From Primulina eburnea (lineage: Eukaryota; Streptophyta; Magnoliopsida; Lamiales; Gesneriaceae), in the NCBI RefSeq assembly GCF_022965805.1, contig NW_027331355.1:496001-560000 (forward strand): a stretch of 64,000 bases of DNA, given 5' to 3'. The translations under genes and the position numbers were made by a program. The notes beneath the pieces are model-generated. The model was given only the letters and a program-made list of their open reading frames with translations. It was not told where the DNA came from and did no database searches. Shown one piece after another: positions 1 through 10,333 of the stretch; the first letter of the stretch is position 1; the number at the start of each line of letters is the position of its first letter.

Positions 1-204
1 CTTGAAACTAAACTCGTCGCCTTGGGAATCTGAACAGGGCCTTAACCATGACTATCCACGTGTATCGAACGGTCGAAAATAGAAGTCACGCAGATTGAGG
101 TTTTATCCACGTGGATCCTAATCCTAGCCATTTGTAACCCTCCACTTTGACGATCTAGATGTGAGCCAAGGAAATTGAGAGCCTAGATAAGCATTTGGGT
201 TGGC
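1..204. other. Flank of the Athila-like element
   Basis: No convincing reading frame or repeat is visible here. The stretch ends immediately before the first TG of the LTR. It does not end in a purine tract like the one preceding the other LTR copy, so it looks like sequence at the insertion site and not the tail of another tandem copy. Confidence 0.4.
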
Positions 205-1683
205 TGATAGGACTCGTTTTTACGTGTTTTTAGTGTTGGTTTTGAGTCGCATTCATGCATCATATTAGTTTGTTTAGTTTAATTTAGCATTCATTTAGCA
301 TTATTTAGCATTTGGCTGATCTCGTGTATTTTGTGGTTGTTTTGTAGGAAGTGGACCAAAAAGTGGGATTTTATTTGCATAGCATCGAAGAGGTCTCGCT
401 AGGGCGGTCAAAAGTGACCGCCCCAGCGAGCATATTGGCCCAGCCGAGGAGTTTCTGCGCGAGTCATTCGCTAGGGCGGTCAAAAATGACCGCCCCAGCG
501 AATCCATCGATGTGAACGAGAATATTTTGCGCGAAGCTCTCGCTAGGGCGGTCAAAAGTGACCGCCCCAGCGAGACCAAAGACACGGCCAGGAATTTTAA
601 TTCGAGAATCACTCGCCCCAGCGGACAATCCTGACCGCCCTAGCGAGCGACGCAATCCGGGAAGATTTGTTTCCAAGTTTTGTGGACTTTATCTTAGACC
701 ATAACCTAATACACGAGAGAGGCGCCGATTTGGAGACTATTCTGATATTTTCCATCACTTTTCTTGGGAGGAAGGCTAGGAGCAAGAGAGACTTTCGAAG
801 AACTCGAGAATTCCAAGCGTCGCAGCCGTCATCCATCGTCAACCTTAGTAATTTAATTATTCAGTTTTTATTTCTTGCATAGATTGTTGATTTTTATTAT
901 GAATTTTGTTGGCTAAACTCTATATTTGTTGGGATTTGAGGGGATCCTACCCCGTACTCGTTGTTTAACATTATTTATCGACGTTTTTATGAGTGATTTG
1001 TTTATGCTTTTGTGCTTTCTCATTTCAATTGAAGTCTAGCTAACTTCCTTTGATTATTTCATGTTGTTAATGATTTCGATAGAATAATTGACAATAGGAT
1101 CGAATAGCATAGACCACGGATTTACAATTTTAGTAGATATACGGAATTGGGTACGTGTCGATAGTGATAATTCACCCGGATGAAAGCTAGCGGATTCCAT
1201 AGAACGTAATGCAATCGTGAACTGTTAAATAATTGAGGATACTTGATTACTGCATGTTTATGATTAGTATTAATATAGCTCGACAGAGTATATTAATTAG
1301 TCTAGGGAATTCCGTCGAATGCACGAGTAAAAGTCGAGTATAATTATTTGAACACGAGCGGTAGGTGAACTGATAATTCCCAACAAATTCGCTTCTCATT
1401 TGATTTACATCCAATTTAATCATTGATTTCTTGATTATTTGTTCTTGCATTTTAATCATTTTAGTTATTAAATTCACTTTAGTTTAATCACCAACTCAAT
1501 CTATCGTTGCTAAAGAAATTGAAGTGAAAATAAGAATAGTGTAACGCAGTTCTTGTGGATCGATACTCGTATTCACTTACGTTTATTATAACTTGACTAT
1601 CGTGCACTTGCGATATTTTAAATCGAGCTTTCATTTATAAAATAAATTTTGGAACTATTCACTGTGCAAGTTTTGCTCGATCA
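205..1683 (+). repeat. Athila 5' LTR
   Basis: This 1479-bp direct repeat is matched at 10334-11795. It starts TGATAG and ends GATCA, giving a short TGAT/ATCA terminal inverted repeat, and is followed six bases later by a primer-binding site. It contains four hairpin units between 395 and 647. No unambiguous TATA box was identified. Confidence 0.92.
395..647 (+). repeat. Hairpin units in the Athila 5' LTR
   Basis: Four units lie at 395-430, 466-503, 539-574 and 612-647 (the last degenerate). Each of the first three has a 16-bp left arm CTCGCTAGGGCGGTCA (the first two bases vary), a four-base loop, and a right arm TGACCGCCCCAGCGAG. The arms pair except for one A/C mismatch. Unit starts are about 72 bp apart, but the 35-38 bp between units are dissimilar. 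Because 36 and 72 are multiples of three, frames stay open across the units on both strands, which creates spurious repeat-peptide ORFs. Confidence 0.9.
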
Positions 1684-1689
1684 AGTTTT

Positions 1690-1707
1690 TGGCGCCGTTG
1701 CCGGGGA
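1690..1707 (+). other. Athila primer-binding site (tRNA-Asp type)
   Basis: The sequence TGGCGCCGTTGCCGGGGA begins six bases after the end of the LTR. It matches the primer site known for Athila elements, complementary to the 3' end of tRNA-Asp, where minus-strand DNA synthesis starts. Confidence 0.88.
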
Positions 1708-1810
1708 CTGTTGATTCACAATTTTTCTATTTTTCATTTAAATTCTTTAGTATTATTTATTTTATTGTTAGTTGATACTCCTATTCTGTTGCAGATTTTT
1801 CTTGTGGTGC

Positions 1811-2968
1811 ATGCGAAGATCACTCGAAGTTAAGCTTGAGCCTTTTGACCCTGAGATCGAACGCACTGCTAGACGCCGAAGACAACAGCAAAGACTCAAG
1901 GAACAAATGGATAGGCACGAACAAGAGCAGGAGGCGGACCGCCAAAATGAGAGACGGATTGAGATGCCACGCCGTATACCGATGATGGATTATGCACAAC
2001 CGTCTCTTGATGGAGCACGTCCAAGCATCGTGAGACCAGTCATCCGAGCTAACCAGTTTGAGATCAAGCCAGCTATCATTCAGATGATTCAAAACACTGT
2101 TCAATTTGGGGGAAGTGCACTTGACGACCCTAATTCTCATATAGCTGATTTTCTTGAAATTTGCGATACTTTTAAGTTTAATGCTGTGTCTGATGATGCT
2201 GTTCGTTTGCGTTTATTTCCATTTTCACTAAGAGATAAAGCTAAGGCGTGGTTAAACTGTTTGCCTGTAGGGTCTATCACTACATGGGAGGATATGGCGA
2301 AGGCATTCCTGATCAAGTACTTTCCTCCGTCGAAGACTATGAAGCTGAGAGCCGACATTACTACTTTTGCTCAATATGAGCTTGAGTCACTTTACGAGGC
2401 GTGGGAGCGATACAAGGATTTATTGAGGAGATGTCCACACCATGAGCTACCTCTTGGGTTAGTTGTTCAAACTTTTTACTACGGCCTGCTTACTCCTAAC
2501 CGTACCATGATAGATGCTGCTGCATGTGGTAACTTGCTGAGAAAAACGGCTGAGGAAGGATATGAATTATTGGAGGAGATGGCTGCTAGTAGCTATCATC
2601 CTCATTCCGATAGGCAGAAACGAGGTGCTGGAGTTAATCAAGTCACTGATTTGTCTGCGGTGTCAGCACAGTTAGAGGCTTTGAACAGAAAGATTGATGG
2701 GATGAGTGCGAGTGGATCGGCTATGCGTCTGCAAGAGATTTTCTGTGATAAGTGTGGAGGTGAGCATGACGTGCAGGATTGCCAAGATGGCAATCCATTC
2801 TATGTGCCTGAGGGAGCAAAACACGTGGGATTCCAGAACCGTCCTAGAAATGACCCTTATTCAAACTCTTATAATCCGGGATGGAGGAATCACCCAAACT
2901 TTTCGTGGGGAGGTCAAAACAACCAAAACCGCCAACAAAGAGGTCCACCACATGGGATGCACCAATGA
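1811..2968 (+). pseudogene. gag: Athila gag, N-terminal part, ended by in-frame TGA
   Basis: This encodes the capsid-type protein that packages element RNA in virus-like particles. The ATG at 1811 is the first good start after the leader; the frame is open upstream only through a TTG at 1772. An arginine/glutamine-rich N-terminus is followed by a retrotransposon gag domain (motifs KAWLNCLP, AFLIKYFPP and YEAWERYKDLLRRCP). A zinc knuckle at about 2743-2781 has C-x2-C-x3-H-x4-C spacing, the Athila variant. The TGA at 2966-2968 interrupts the frame; typical gag sequence resumes right after it in the same frame. The codon may once have been CGA (C to T), but that is inferred. Confidence 0.88.
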
Positions 2969-5065
2969 TTCAAGCCAGAACCGCCTAGGGAGGAGAAGTC
3001 AAATTTAGAGCAAATGATGACTAAATTTATTTCAGCAACCGAGACGAGATTTCAGAATCAGGATGCATCCATAAAGGGGTTAGAGAATCAAATTGGGCAG
3101 TTGGCTAAGTTAATTGCTAATAGGGAGCAAGGAACTTTGCCAAGCAACACGGAGACTAACCCGAGAGAGCAAGTGAAAGCTGTGGAATTGCGTAGTGGAA
3201 GAGCACTCGAGTCTAATGAGGAAAGGACCAAGCATGGTGAGGATGAGGTGGAACATCAAGGAGGTAAGTCTTCTAACTCTACATTTACACCTACTGCACC
3301 GAATAAAATTGTTATCCCTCTACCTTTCCCCGCAGCAATGAAGAAAGCTAAGTTAGATGCACAATTTGGTAAATTTCTTGAGGTATTCAAAAAACTGCAT
3401 ATTAACATTCCTTTTGCTGATGCCTTATTGAATATGCCAAGTTATGCAAAATTCTTGAAAGATATCTTGGCGAATAAGCGGAAGCTAGAAGATCATATGA
3501 CTGTGAACTTGACTGAAAATTGCTCCGCTTTAGTTCAAAACAAGATGCCTCCAAAGCAAAAAGATCCAGGGAGTTTCTCTATACCTTGCATTATTGGTGA
3601 TATTAATTTTCATAAAGCTCTATGTGATCTTGGTGCGAGTATTAATTTGATGCCCTATTCTGTGTTTAGGAGACTGGGATTGGGTGAACCCAAGCCAACT
3701 AGGATGTCATTGCAGCTGGCTGACAGATCTGTCAAGTATCCACGTGGGATTATCGAAGATGTCTTGGTGAAAGTGGATAAGTTTATTTTTCCTGCAGATT
3801 TTGTAGTACTTGACATGGAGGAAGATTTAGAGATGCCTTTAATCCTAGGGAGACCATTTCTGGCTACAGGGAAAGCACTGATTGATGTTGACGAGGGAAA
3901 ATTGAGACTGAGAGTTGGAGAAGAAGAAATTATTTTTGATGTCTTTAATACTCTCAAGCACACAATGCACAATGATAGTTGTTTTCGTGTTGATGTCTTA
4001 GATTCTCTCGTTTGTGATTTTGTGCAGGATGGATTGCAAGAACCATTGGAGGCCACTCTCACTACGGAAAAGCAGGAGGACGAGTTAGACGAGGAAAAGA
4101 TGGAGATGGTAGCTCACTTGAATGCCATTCCACCTTGGAGAAAGCAAGTGAGGCTTCGACTAGAGGAATTGGGAGACAGAAAAGATTTAATGCCTCAAAA
4201 GTCGAGCCTAGAGGAGCCACCTACTTTGGAGCTCAAACCACTACCTCCACATCTCAAGTACGTATATCTAGGAGAAAATAATAAACTGCCTGTTATTATT
4301 TCTTCTTCTTTGACAGATGATATGGAGAGTAAGCTCTTAGAAGTCCTTAAGGAGCATAGAGGAGCATTCGCTTGGAAAGTTGCGGACATCAAGGGGATAA
4401 GTCCTTCGATCTGCATGCACAAAATTCTGATGGAGGATAAATACTCACCTCTAGCACAACCTCAAAGGAGACTCAATCCAAAGATGCAGGAGGTCATAAA
4501 AGCTGAAACGATCAAACTTCTGGATGCAGGTATTATCTATCCTATCTCTGATAGTGCGTGGGTAAGTCCTGTGCAATATGTGCCTAAAAAGGGTGGGATT
4601 ACTGTTATTACCAATGAAAAAAATGAGTTGATTCCCACTAGAACTGTTACGGGTTGGCGTGTGTGCATGGATTATAGGAAATTAAATGATGCAACCCGTA
4701 AAGATCACTTCCCCCTGCCATTTATTGATCAAATGATTGAACGATTAGCCGGTCATGAATTTTACTGTTTTTTGGATGGATATTCGGGATACAATCAAAT
4801 CACAATTGCACCTGAGGACCAAGAGAAAACTACTTTCACTTGCCCTTATGGTACTTTTGCGTTTAGACGTATGCCCTTTGGTCTATGCAATGCACCTGCT
4901 ACATTTCAAAGATGCATGACCGCTATTTTTCATGACATGATTGAGAATTTTCTTGAAGTTTTTATGGATGACTTCTCCATTTTTGGCTCTTCGTTTAATG
5001 AATGTCTAGAAAATTTGAACTTGGTGCTTATCAGATGTGAAGAGAGCAATTTGGTGTTAAATTAG
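2969..5065 (+). pseudogene. pol: Athila gag tail, protease and reverse transcriptase (N-terminal part)
   Basis: The gag frame continues here; the first ATG pair after the stop is at 3014. An N-terminal stretch with QNQDASIKGLENQIGQLAKL is the usual Athila gag tail. The retropepsin active site DLGAS begins at 3626, with the flap-side motif ILGRPFLATG further on. Reverse transcriptase follows, with WRVCMDYRKLN, YSGYNQI and the catalytic FMDDFSIFG near 4965. The frame ends at TAG 5063-5065, where family members normally have tryptophan, consistent with TGG to TAG. The sequence is otherwise undamaged. Confidence 0.9.
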
Positions 5066-6805
5066 GAGAAGTGTCATTTCATGGTGCAAGAGGGGATTGT
5101 GTTAGGGCACAAGGTGTCAGAAAATGGAATGGAGGTCGACAAAGCCAAGGTGGAAGTAATCAAAAATCTACCACCTCCGTCATCAATCAAGGGAGTCCGC
5201 AGTTTCTTGGGGCATGCTGGTTTTTATAGTCGTTTCATTAAAGATTTTTCTAAAATTGCTAAGCCCTTGTCCTCTCTATTGATGAAAGATGTTGAGTTTA
5301 ATTTTGATTCTACTTGTCTGCAGGCATTCGAGATACTCAAGGAGAGTTTGGTGACAGCACCTGTTCTGACTGCCCCTGATTGGGAGCTACCGTTTGAGGT
5401 GATGTGCGATGCTAGTGATACAGCTGTGGGTGCGGTGCTGGGTCAAAGGAAGAACAAGGTATTTCATACCATCTACTACGCAAGTAAGACTTTAAATGAT
5501 ACTCAATTGAATTACGCTACTACTGAAAAGGAATTACTTGCTATAGTATTTGCTTTCGAGAAATTTCATTCATATCTTGTTCTGTCTAAAGTGATTGTGT
5601 ATACAGATCATTCTGCCCTAAAATACTTGCTTGCTAAGAAAGATGCGAAACCTAGGTTAATTAGGTGGATTTTACTATTGCAAGAATTTGATCTCGAGAT
5701 TCGAGATAAAAAGGGTGTAGAAAATGTGGTTGCTGATCATTTGTCTAGGCTTGAGGATGTTAGAATTAATGGCGTTGATGCTGATATAGATGTCTGGTTC
5801 CCTGATGAGCAATTGTTTGAGGTGAATGCGTGCCCTTGGTATGCCAATTTTGCCAATTTTCTTGTCACCGGCACACCCCCCCCAAATTTATCATTTCACC
5901 AAAGAAAGAAATTCTTTTCTGACGTGAAATATTATTTTTGGGAGGAACCGTTTTTGTTTAAAATCTGTGCAGATGCCATGATAAGGAGATGTGTAGCGGA
6001 GGAGGAAACCAGTCAAATTCTGAACCACTGCCATGACCGTGAGGTAGGTGGTCACTTTGGACCCATACGGACGGCATCTAAGGTACTTGAATGTGGCTTC
6101 TATTGGCCAACTCTTTTTAAGGATGCTCGTTTGTATGTTCTCAATTGTGATAGATGCCAACGCACAGGTAATATTTCCAACCGTCATGAGATGCCTTTGA
6201 ATAATATTATTGAGTGTGAAATATTTGATGTGTGGGGGATTGATTTTATGGGTCCTTTTCCTGCTTCTTTTGGAAAGAAATTTATTTTGGTGGCAGTGGA
6301 GTATGTGTCGAAATGGGTGGAGGCAGAGACTTGTGCCACGAATGATGCACAAGTGGTGTTAAAATTTTTAAAGAAACACATTTTTAATCGATTTGGTACA
6401 CCGCGTGCAATCATAAGTGATGGTGGCACCCATTTTTGGAATAAAATTTTTGATAAACTGTTGGGCAAATATGGTGTCACCCACAAAGTTTCCACTCCAT
6501 ACCATCCCCAAACTAGTGGACAAGTTGAAGTGTCCAATCGAGAGATTAAGAGGATTTTAGAAAAGACGGTTAATGTGAATCGAAAGGACTGGTCCATTCG
6601 GTTAGATGATGCTTTGTGGGCTTATCGTACTGCGTTCAAAACACCTATAGGCACTACACCATATAGGTTACTTTTTGGTAAAGCATGTCATCTACCCGTA
6701 GAATTAGAGCATAGAGCATATTGGGCGACCAAGGCACTAAACTTTGATTTTGCTCTTGCAGGTGAGAAACGATTGCTGCAGTTGAGTCAGTTGGATGAGT
6801 TCTGA
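5066..6805 (+). pseudogene. pol: Athila reverse transcriptase C-terminus, RNase H and integrase
   Basis: The frame resumes directly after the TAG. The RT connection domain is followed by RNase H ([24 protein letters not shown]). The integrase has an HHCC zinc finger ([18 protein letters not shown], about 6020-6170) and a DDE core: aspartate in [10 protein letters not shown], aspartate in [11 protein letters not shown] near 6412, and glutamate in [13 protein letters not shown] near 6520. All three catalytic acids are present. The frame ends with TGA at 6803-6805, in a context where an arginine codon (CGA) is expected, again a possible C-to-T change. Confidence 0.9.
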
Positions 6806-7120
6806 GATACAGCTTATGATCTTGCCCTATCTTACAAGGAACGCACCAAAAGAGCCCATGATAAACACATTGTAAGAAGAGAATTCAAAGTGGGTGAAGC
6901 GGTGTTGTTATACAACTCTCGCTTACGACTTTTTCCGGGCAAGCTGAAGTCCAGATGGTCAGGACCATTCATCATAGCCGAGGTGTTCCCATCAGGTGCA
7001 GTGGTGTTGCATGATGGCAAGGAAGGGACGTTTACTGTGAACGCCCAAAGATTAAAGCACTATATTGGTGGCACAATTGAGCCACAAATTGGAGTCACTC
7101 GGCTCCATGACAGTCGTTGA
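6806..7120 (+). pseudogene. pol: Athila integrase C-terminal tail
   Basis: This is the same frame as the upstream integrase, resuming after TGA 6803-6805 and ending at TGA 7118-7120. It contains the GPF/GPY-type module (KSRWSGPFIIAEVFPSGAVVL), which in Gypsy integrases lies at the C-terminus and helps DNA binding and target choice. It is separated from the catalytic core only by the nonsense codon. Confidence 0.82.
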
Positions 7121-7283
7121 GGACATGGGTGAAAAGTCGAGCTCTATACTATAAATTGAGAACTACCTCTACTCCTTATTTTGATTTTAATTAGATTTTT
7201 TTTTTTAGCATTCGCATCATTTGTATTTAGGTAGTTGCATGGCATGGCATTCATTGTTTTTATTTATTTTTTTTCGAGAGTAT

Positions 7284-7610
7284 CTCGCTAGGGCGGTCAA
7301 AACCGACCGCCCCAGCGAGCCGTCGTTTTTAAAAAAAAAAATTTTCACTGAATATACCTCGCTAGGGCGGTTATTTTTGACCGCCCCAGCGAGGCGTCGT
7401 TTTTTTTAAAAAATTTTTTCACCGAATATACCTCGCTAGGGCGGTCACTTTTGACCGCCCCCGCGAGCACTCATATTTTTTAAATTTGTCTTGGCGAGAA
7501 CCCCTCGCTAGGGCGGTCAAAACTGACCGCCCCAGCGAGCACGCGTATAAAAAATAATTGGTCACCGCAAACCACTCGCTAAGGCGGACACTTTTGACCG
7601 CCCTAGCGAG
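7284..7610 (+). repeat. Array of five hairpin units upstream of Athila ORF3
   Basis: Units at 7284-7319, 7358-7393, 7432-7467, 7504-7539 and 7575-7610 repeat the 36-bp hairpin found in the LTR. Start-to-start distances are 74, 74, 72 and 71 bp. The first two intervening segments resemble each other (T/A-rich); the others do not. Most units keep the A/C mismatch in the stem; the last unit has compensating differences. The array lies between pol and the third ORF. Confidence 0.9.
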
Positions 7611-7893
7611 TCGCGCAGACTATAAAAAAAAATTTTCTCCCCTTTCTTCCCCACTTCGAACCCTACCCCTTTCCTCTCCAATAATCGGCGCCTCCTCCAT
7701 CTTTTACGCTCAAATCTTCTTATTTTGTGATAATTTCAGGAAAAGACTCGATCTTGGACGCTACCCTCCACCGGGACGCGTTTACACTACAATTTCTTCT
7801 ACTCCGGTCATCTTCCAAGGATTCCGGCGAGCTTTTCCGGCGAACTTCGAAAATTTTCCGGCGACTTCAGACTCTTTGCACTCCCATCTCCAC

Positions 7894-9042
7894 ATGGCAC
7901 CTAAACGGTCTAAGGTAACTCACGGTGCCTCTAGTTCTCGTTCGACTCCGTCTAATTTTGTTAATGAGAAAGCTCGGGAGCGGTTTGAGCATGCTAAACT
8001 ACATAGAAAACCAATCCCTGAGCGAGGGTTTACTACATCTGTTATTAGTGATTTTCCGGAAGTCTTAGTAGAGGGACGAGGGTGGAGCAATTTCTTAGCA
8101 CAACCGAATGCCGCGGTGATTCCGGTTGTGCGTGAATTCTATGCCAATGCTCCGGAGCGGAGTGAGCCTAAGGCATCTGTGCGGGGGCGTCTAGTCCCGT
8201 ATGATTCGAGAACTATCAATGACTTGCTGGGTTTACCGTCGGTCGATGACTCTGAGTTTCAGGCGTGGGTGCTCAACCCGGACTATGATTTAATTATTCG
8301 CACGCTCTGCTATCCGGGCACCACATGGAAACAGCCGGGGACGTATACGGTTTTTCTTGAAAAATTTTTGAGAGTGGACGCGGCAATGTGGTATGCGTTT
8401 CTATCTAAGAGATTGATGCCGGTCGGGCATACGAGTGATGTCCAGCGTGAGCGGGCGGTTGTTCTGTATGCCATCCAGACTGGGATGGCGATTGATGTGG
8501 GCAGACTCATCTTTGGACAGCTCAACATGTGCATACACAGCAGCAATTTGGCGTTTTATTTTCCGACGATCGTGACTGAGTTATGTGCCCGAGCGGGGGT
8601 GATATTTGCCGATGATGATGAGTGGCTACCACCGATGAGAGCCATTGATGACGCTCTTTATCGATCCAAGAGGGAGAAGAGGCAGGCAGAGCTGCCCGAG
8701 GATGTATTTTTCGAGTATGGGGGCGCCGCTCACCCACCTCCGGCTTTACTACATGCACCACCACCTCCGCAGCAACGCTGCTGTGCCATGCGAGATCGCA
8801 TCAACGAATTGGGCGCTTGGGCCACATATCAGACTGAGTATCAGGCCGTGAATCAAGCTCATATTCAGAACGTCGAGTACTTGGTACAGGGGATCTCCAC
8901 GCATTTGGGCATCGACACATCCGGCCGGCCTCCTGTACCCGCATACCCGCCACCCTTCCAGTTCCAGTACCATTATCCTATGCCGCCACCAGCTGACGAG
9001 GGAGTCCGACCACCTGAGCATGACGAGGAGGAGGAGTTCTGA
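7894..9042 (+). CDS. Athila third ORF (envelope-position, plant transposon protein domain)
   Basis: This is a 382-codon ORF with no internal stops, while gag-pol has three. The ATG at 7894 (MAPKRSKV) is the best start; the frame is open back to a TTG at 7558 through the last hairpin, which is unlikely to be translated. The core (WSNFLAQPN..RGRLVPYDSRTINDLLGLP..WYAFLSKRLMPVGHTSDVQRERAVVLYAI) matches the putative plant transposon protein domain found after pol in many Athila elements. A proline-rich segment and an acidic C-terminus follow. No membrane segment or signal peptide is evident, so a true envelope role is not supported. A pyrimidine-rich stretch ending TTTCAG at 7739 could be a 3' splice site for a subgenomic mRNA. 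Function is unknown. Confidence 0.72.
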   Translation: MAPKRSKVTHGASSSRSTPSNFVNEKARERFEHAKLHRKPIPERGFTTSVISDFPEVLVEGRGWSNFLAQPNAAVIPVVREFYANAPERSEPKASVRGRLVPYDSRTINDLLGLPSVDDSEFQAWVLNPDYDLIIRTLCYPGTTWKQPGTYTVFLEKFLRVDAAMWYAFLSKRLMPVGHTSDVQRERAVVLYAIQTGMAIDVGRLIFGQLNMCIHSSNLAFYFPTIVTELCARAGVIFADDDEWLPPMRAIDDALYRSKREKRQAELPEDVFFEYGGAAHPPPALLHAPPPPQQRCCAMRDRINELGAWATYQTEYQAVNQAHIQNVEYLVQGISTHLGIDTSGRPPVPAYPPPFQFQYHYPMPPPADEGVRPPEHDEEEEF

Positions 9043-10323
9043 TCAGGGGAGTTCACTGTTTCCCCTTTCTTTTTATTTTTATTTTGTTTGTTTTGTCATT
9101 GCATTTGCATTCATTCGTTTTTATGTTTTTAGTCTTTGTTTCGTTTTGTGCTATGAGGGCATGGCACAACTCTAGTATGAGGGGGTGGGTAGATTGTTTT
9201 GATTGTTTAGTTAATTGGTTTAGTTTCGTTGCATTTCTGTTGTTTGGTGTCGGTTATGTTGGTTTCTTTTGTTGGGTGTCGTTATGGTGAGAAGCCATCG
9301 TTTATGAGCCAATGATGATCTTGAATTGATAGTTTACAAAAATGTTGATTGGGTCACTTCGTGAACGGTACTCTGAATTGTTGAAGCATAAAGTTTGGTA
9401 CAAAATTTGAACTTTTGAGCACATTTGCGTGGGGACTAGGATTTTGTAGGAATAATGGTGAAATTTGAAAAATTTTGTTTGGTTAACTTGAAAGGCACCA
9501 TTTATGAGTTGATTTAGCATGCAAACCCGTGAAAATAAGTCGCTAATAGTGACCTTGATTGAGAAAAGTTGATTTGCCTTGAACTTTACTTGTACCTCCT
9601 CTCCAATGCACTAATTAAAAGATCAAACTCCCAACCGGCTATAATCCAAAGTGATATCATTCTTAGCCTAGGGAGTACATGTGTGAAAATTGTGCATTCA
9701 AAAAAAAAAAAAAAAAAAGGGAGAAAAGAAAATAAGGAGATGTAAGGTGAGGGGGAGCCTAAATAAAAGGAATGAAATTCTATTCCTAGGCTAAAAGTTG
9801 GAGATGTAAGGAGACGAGGAAAGTCAGACGCAAAAGTCTTGACAATTGCACAATGAAAATGATCGGTGTACTCCCAACTTTTTAGCCACTTGAGCTTATT
9901 TCCCTTCCTTTCGACACCCCTATCTGCTCTTAAAAGTTGAATAAAGTTCACTTTATGGCTAGTGATAAATGGATACGGGAATGCATGCTAGTGAGACTTG
10001 TATTGAAGTGCTAATTAAGTGACTCGCATGATTTGATAATTGATCTATTTGACGTACGAATGACTAGACCCATCACGACACACACACACGTTCAAACTAG
10101 TGTTGATATTTATGTGTAGATGAGAAATGAGTATTCGTTTGCGATTTGACTTGACTATGATTGGTAGTGGGAAAGTAAACTGAGGCATGAACATAACCGT
10201 TGTCGACTCACCATTTACATTTACTTGTGTTGGTTTTTCTTGTTTGAGTTTGTTTGTTTTTGTTGAGTTTGTTTAGTATCTCGTGCTTTAACCTATTTTA
10301 CTCGAGGGCGAGCAAAGGTTAGC
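9043..10323 (+). other. Athila 3' noncoding internal region
   Basis: This 1.3-kb stretch between the third ORF and the polypurine tract has no coding signal. It is T-rich, with an A run near 9700. Long noncoding segments here are usual for Athila elements. Confidence 0.6.
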
Positions 10324-10333
10324 ATGAGGGGGT
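10324..10333 (+). other. Athila polypurine tract
   Basis: ATGAGGGGGT lies immediately before the TGATAG start of the second LTR. Position and composition fit the plus-strand primer. Confidence 0.8.

Noticed and set aside
301..676. Small ORFs with repeated LGRSLLTALA-like peptides on both strands
   Set aside because: They result from hairpin units whose length and spacing are multiples of three. Frames are open on both strands and lack independent coding evidence.
7284..7610. Regular 36-bp repeats with 35-38 bp spacers resembling a CRISPR array
   Set aside because: The sequence is in a plant retrotransposon, two spacers are similar to each other, the repeats are full hairpins that also occur in the LTR, and no cas-like gene exists.
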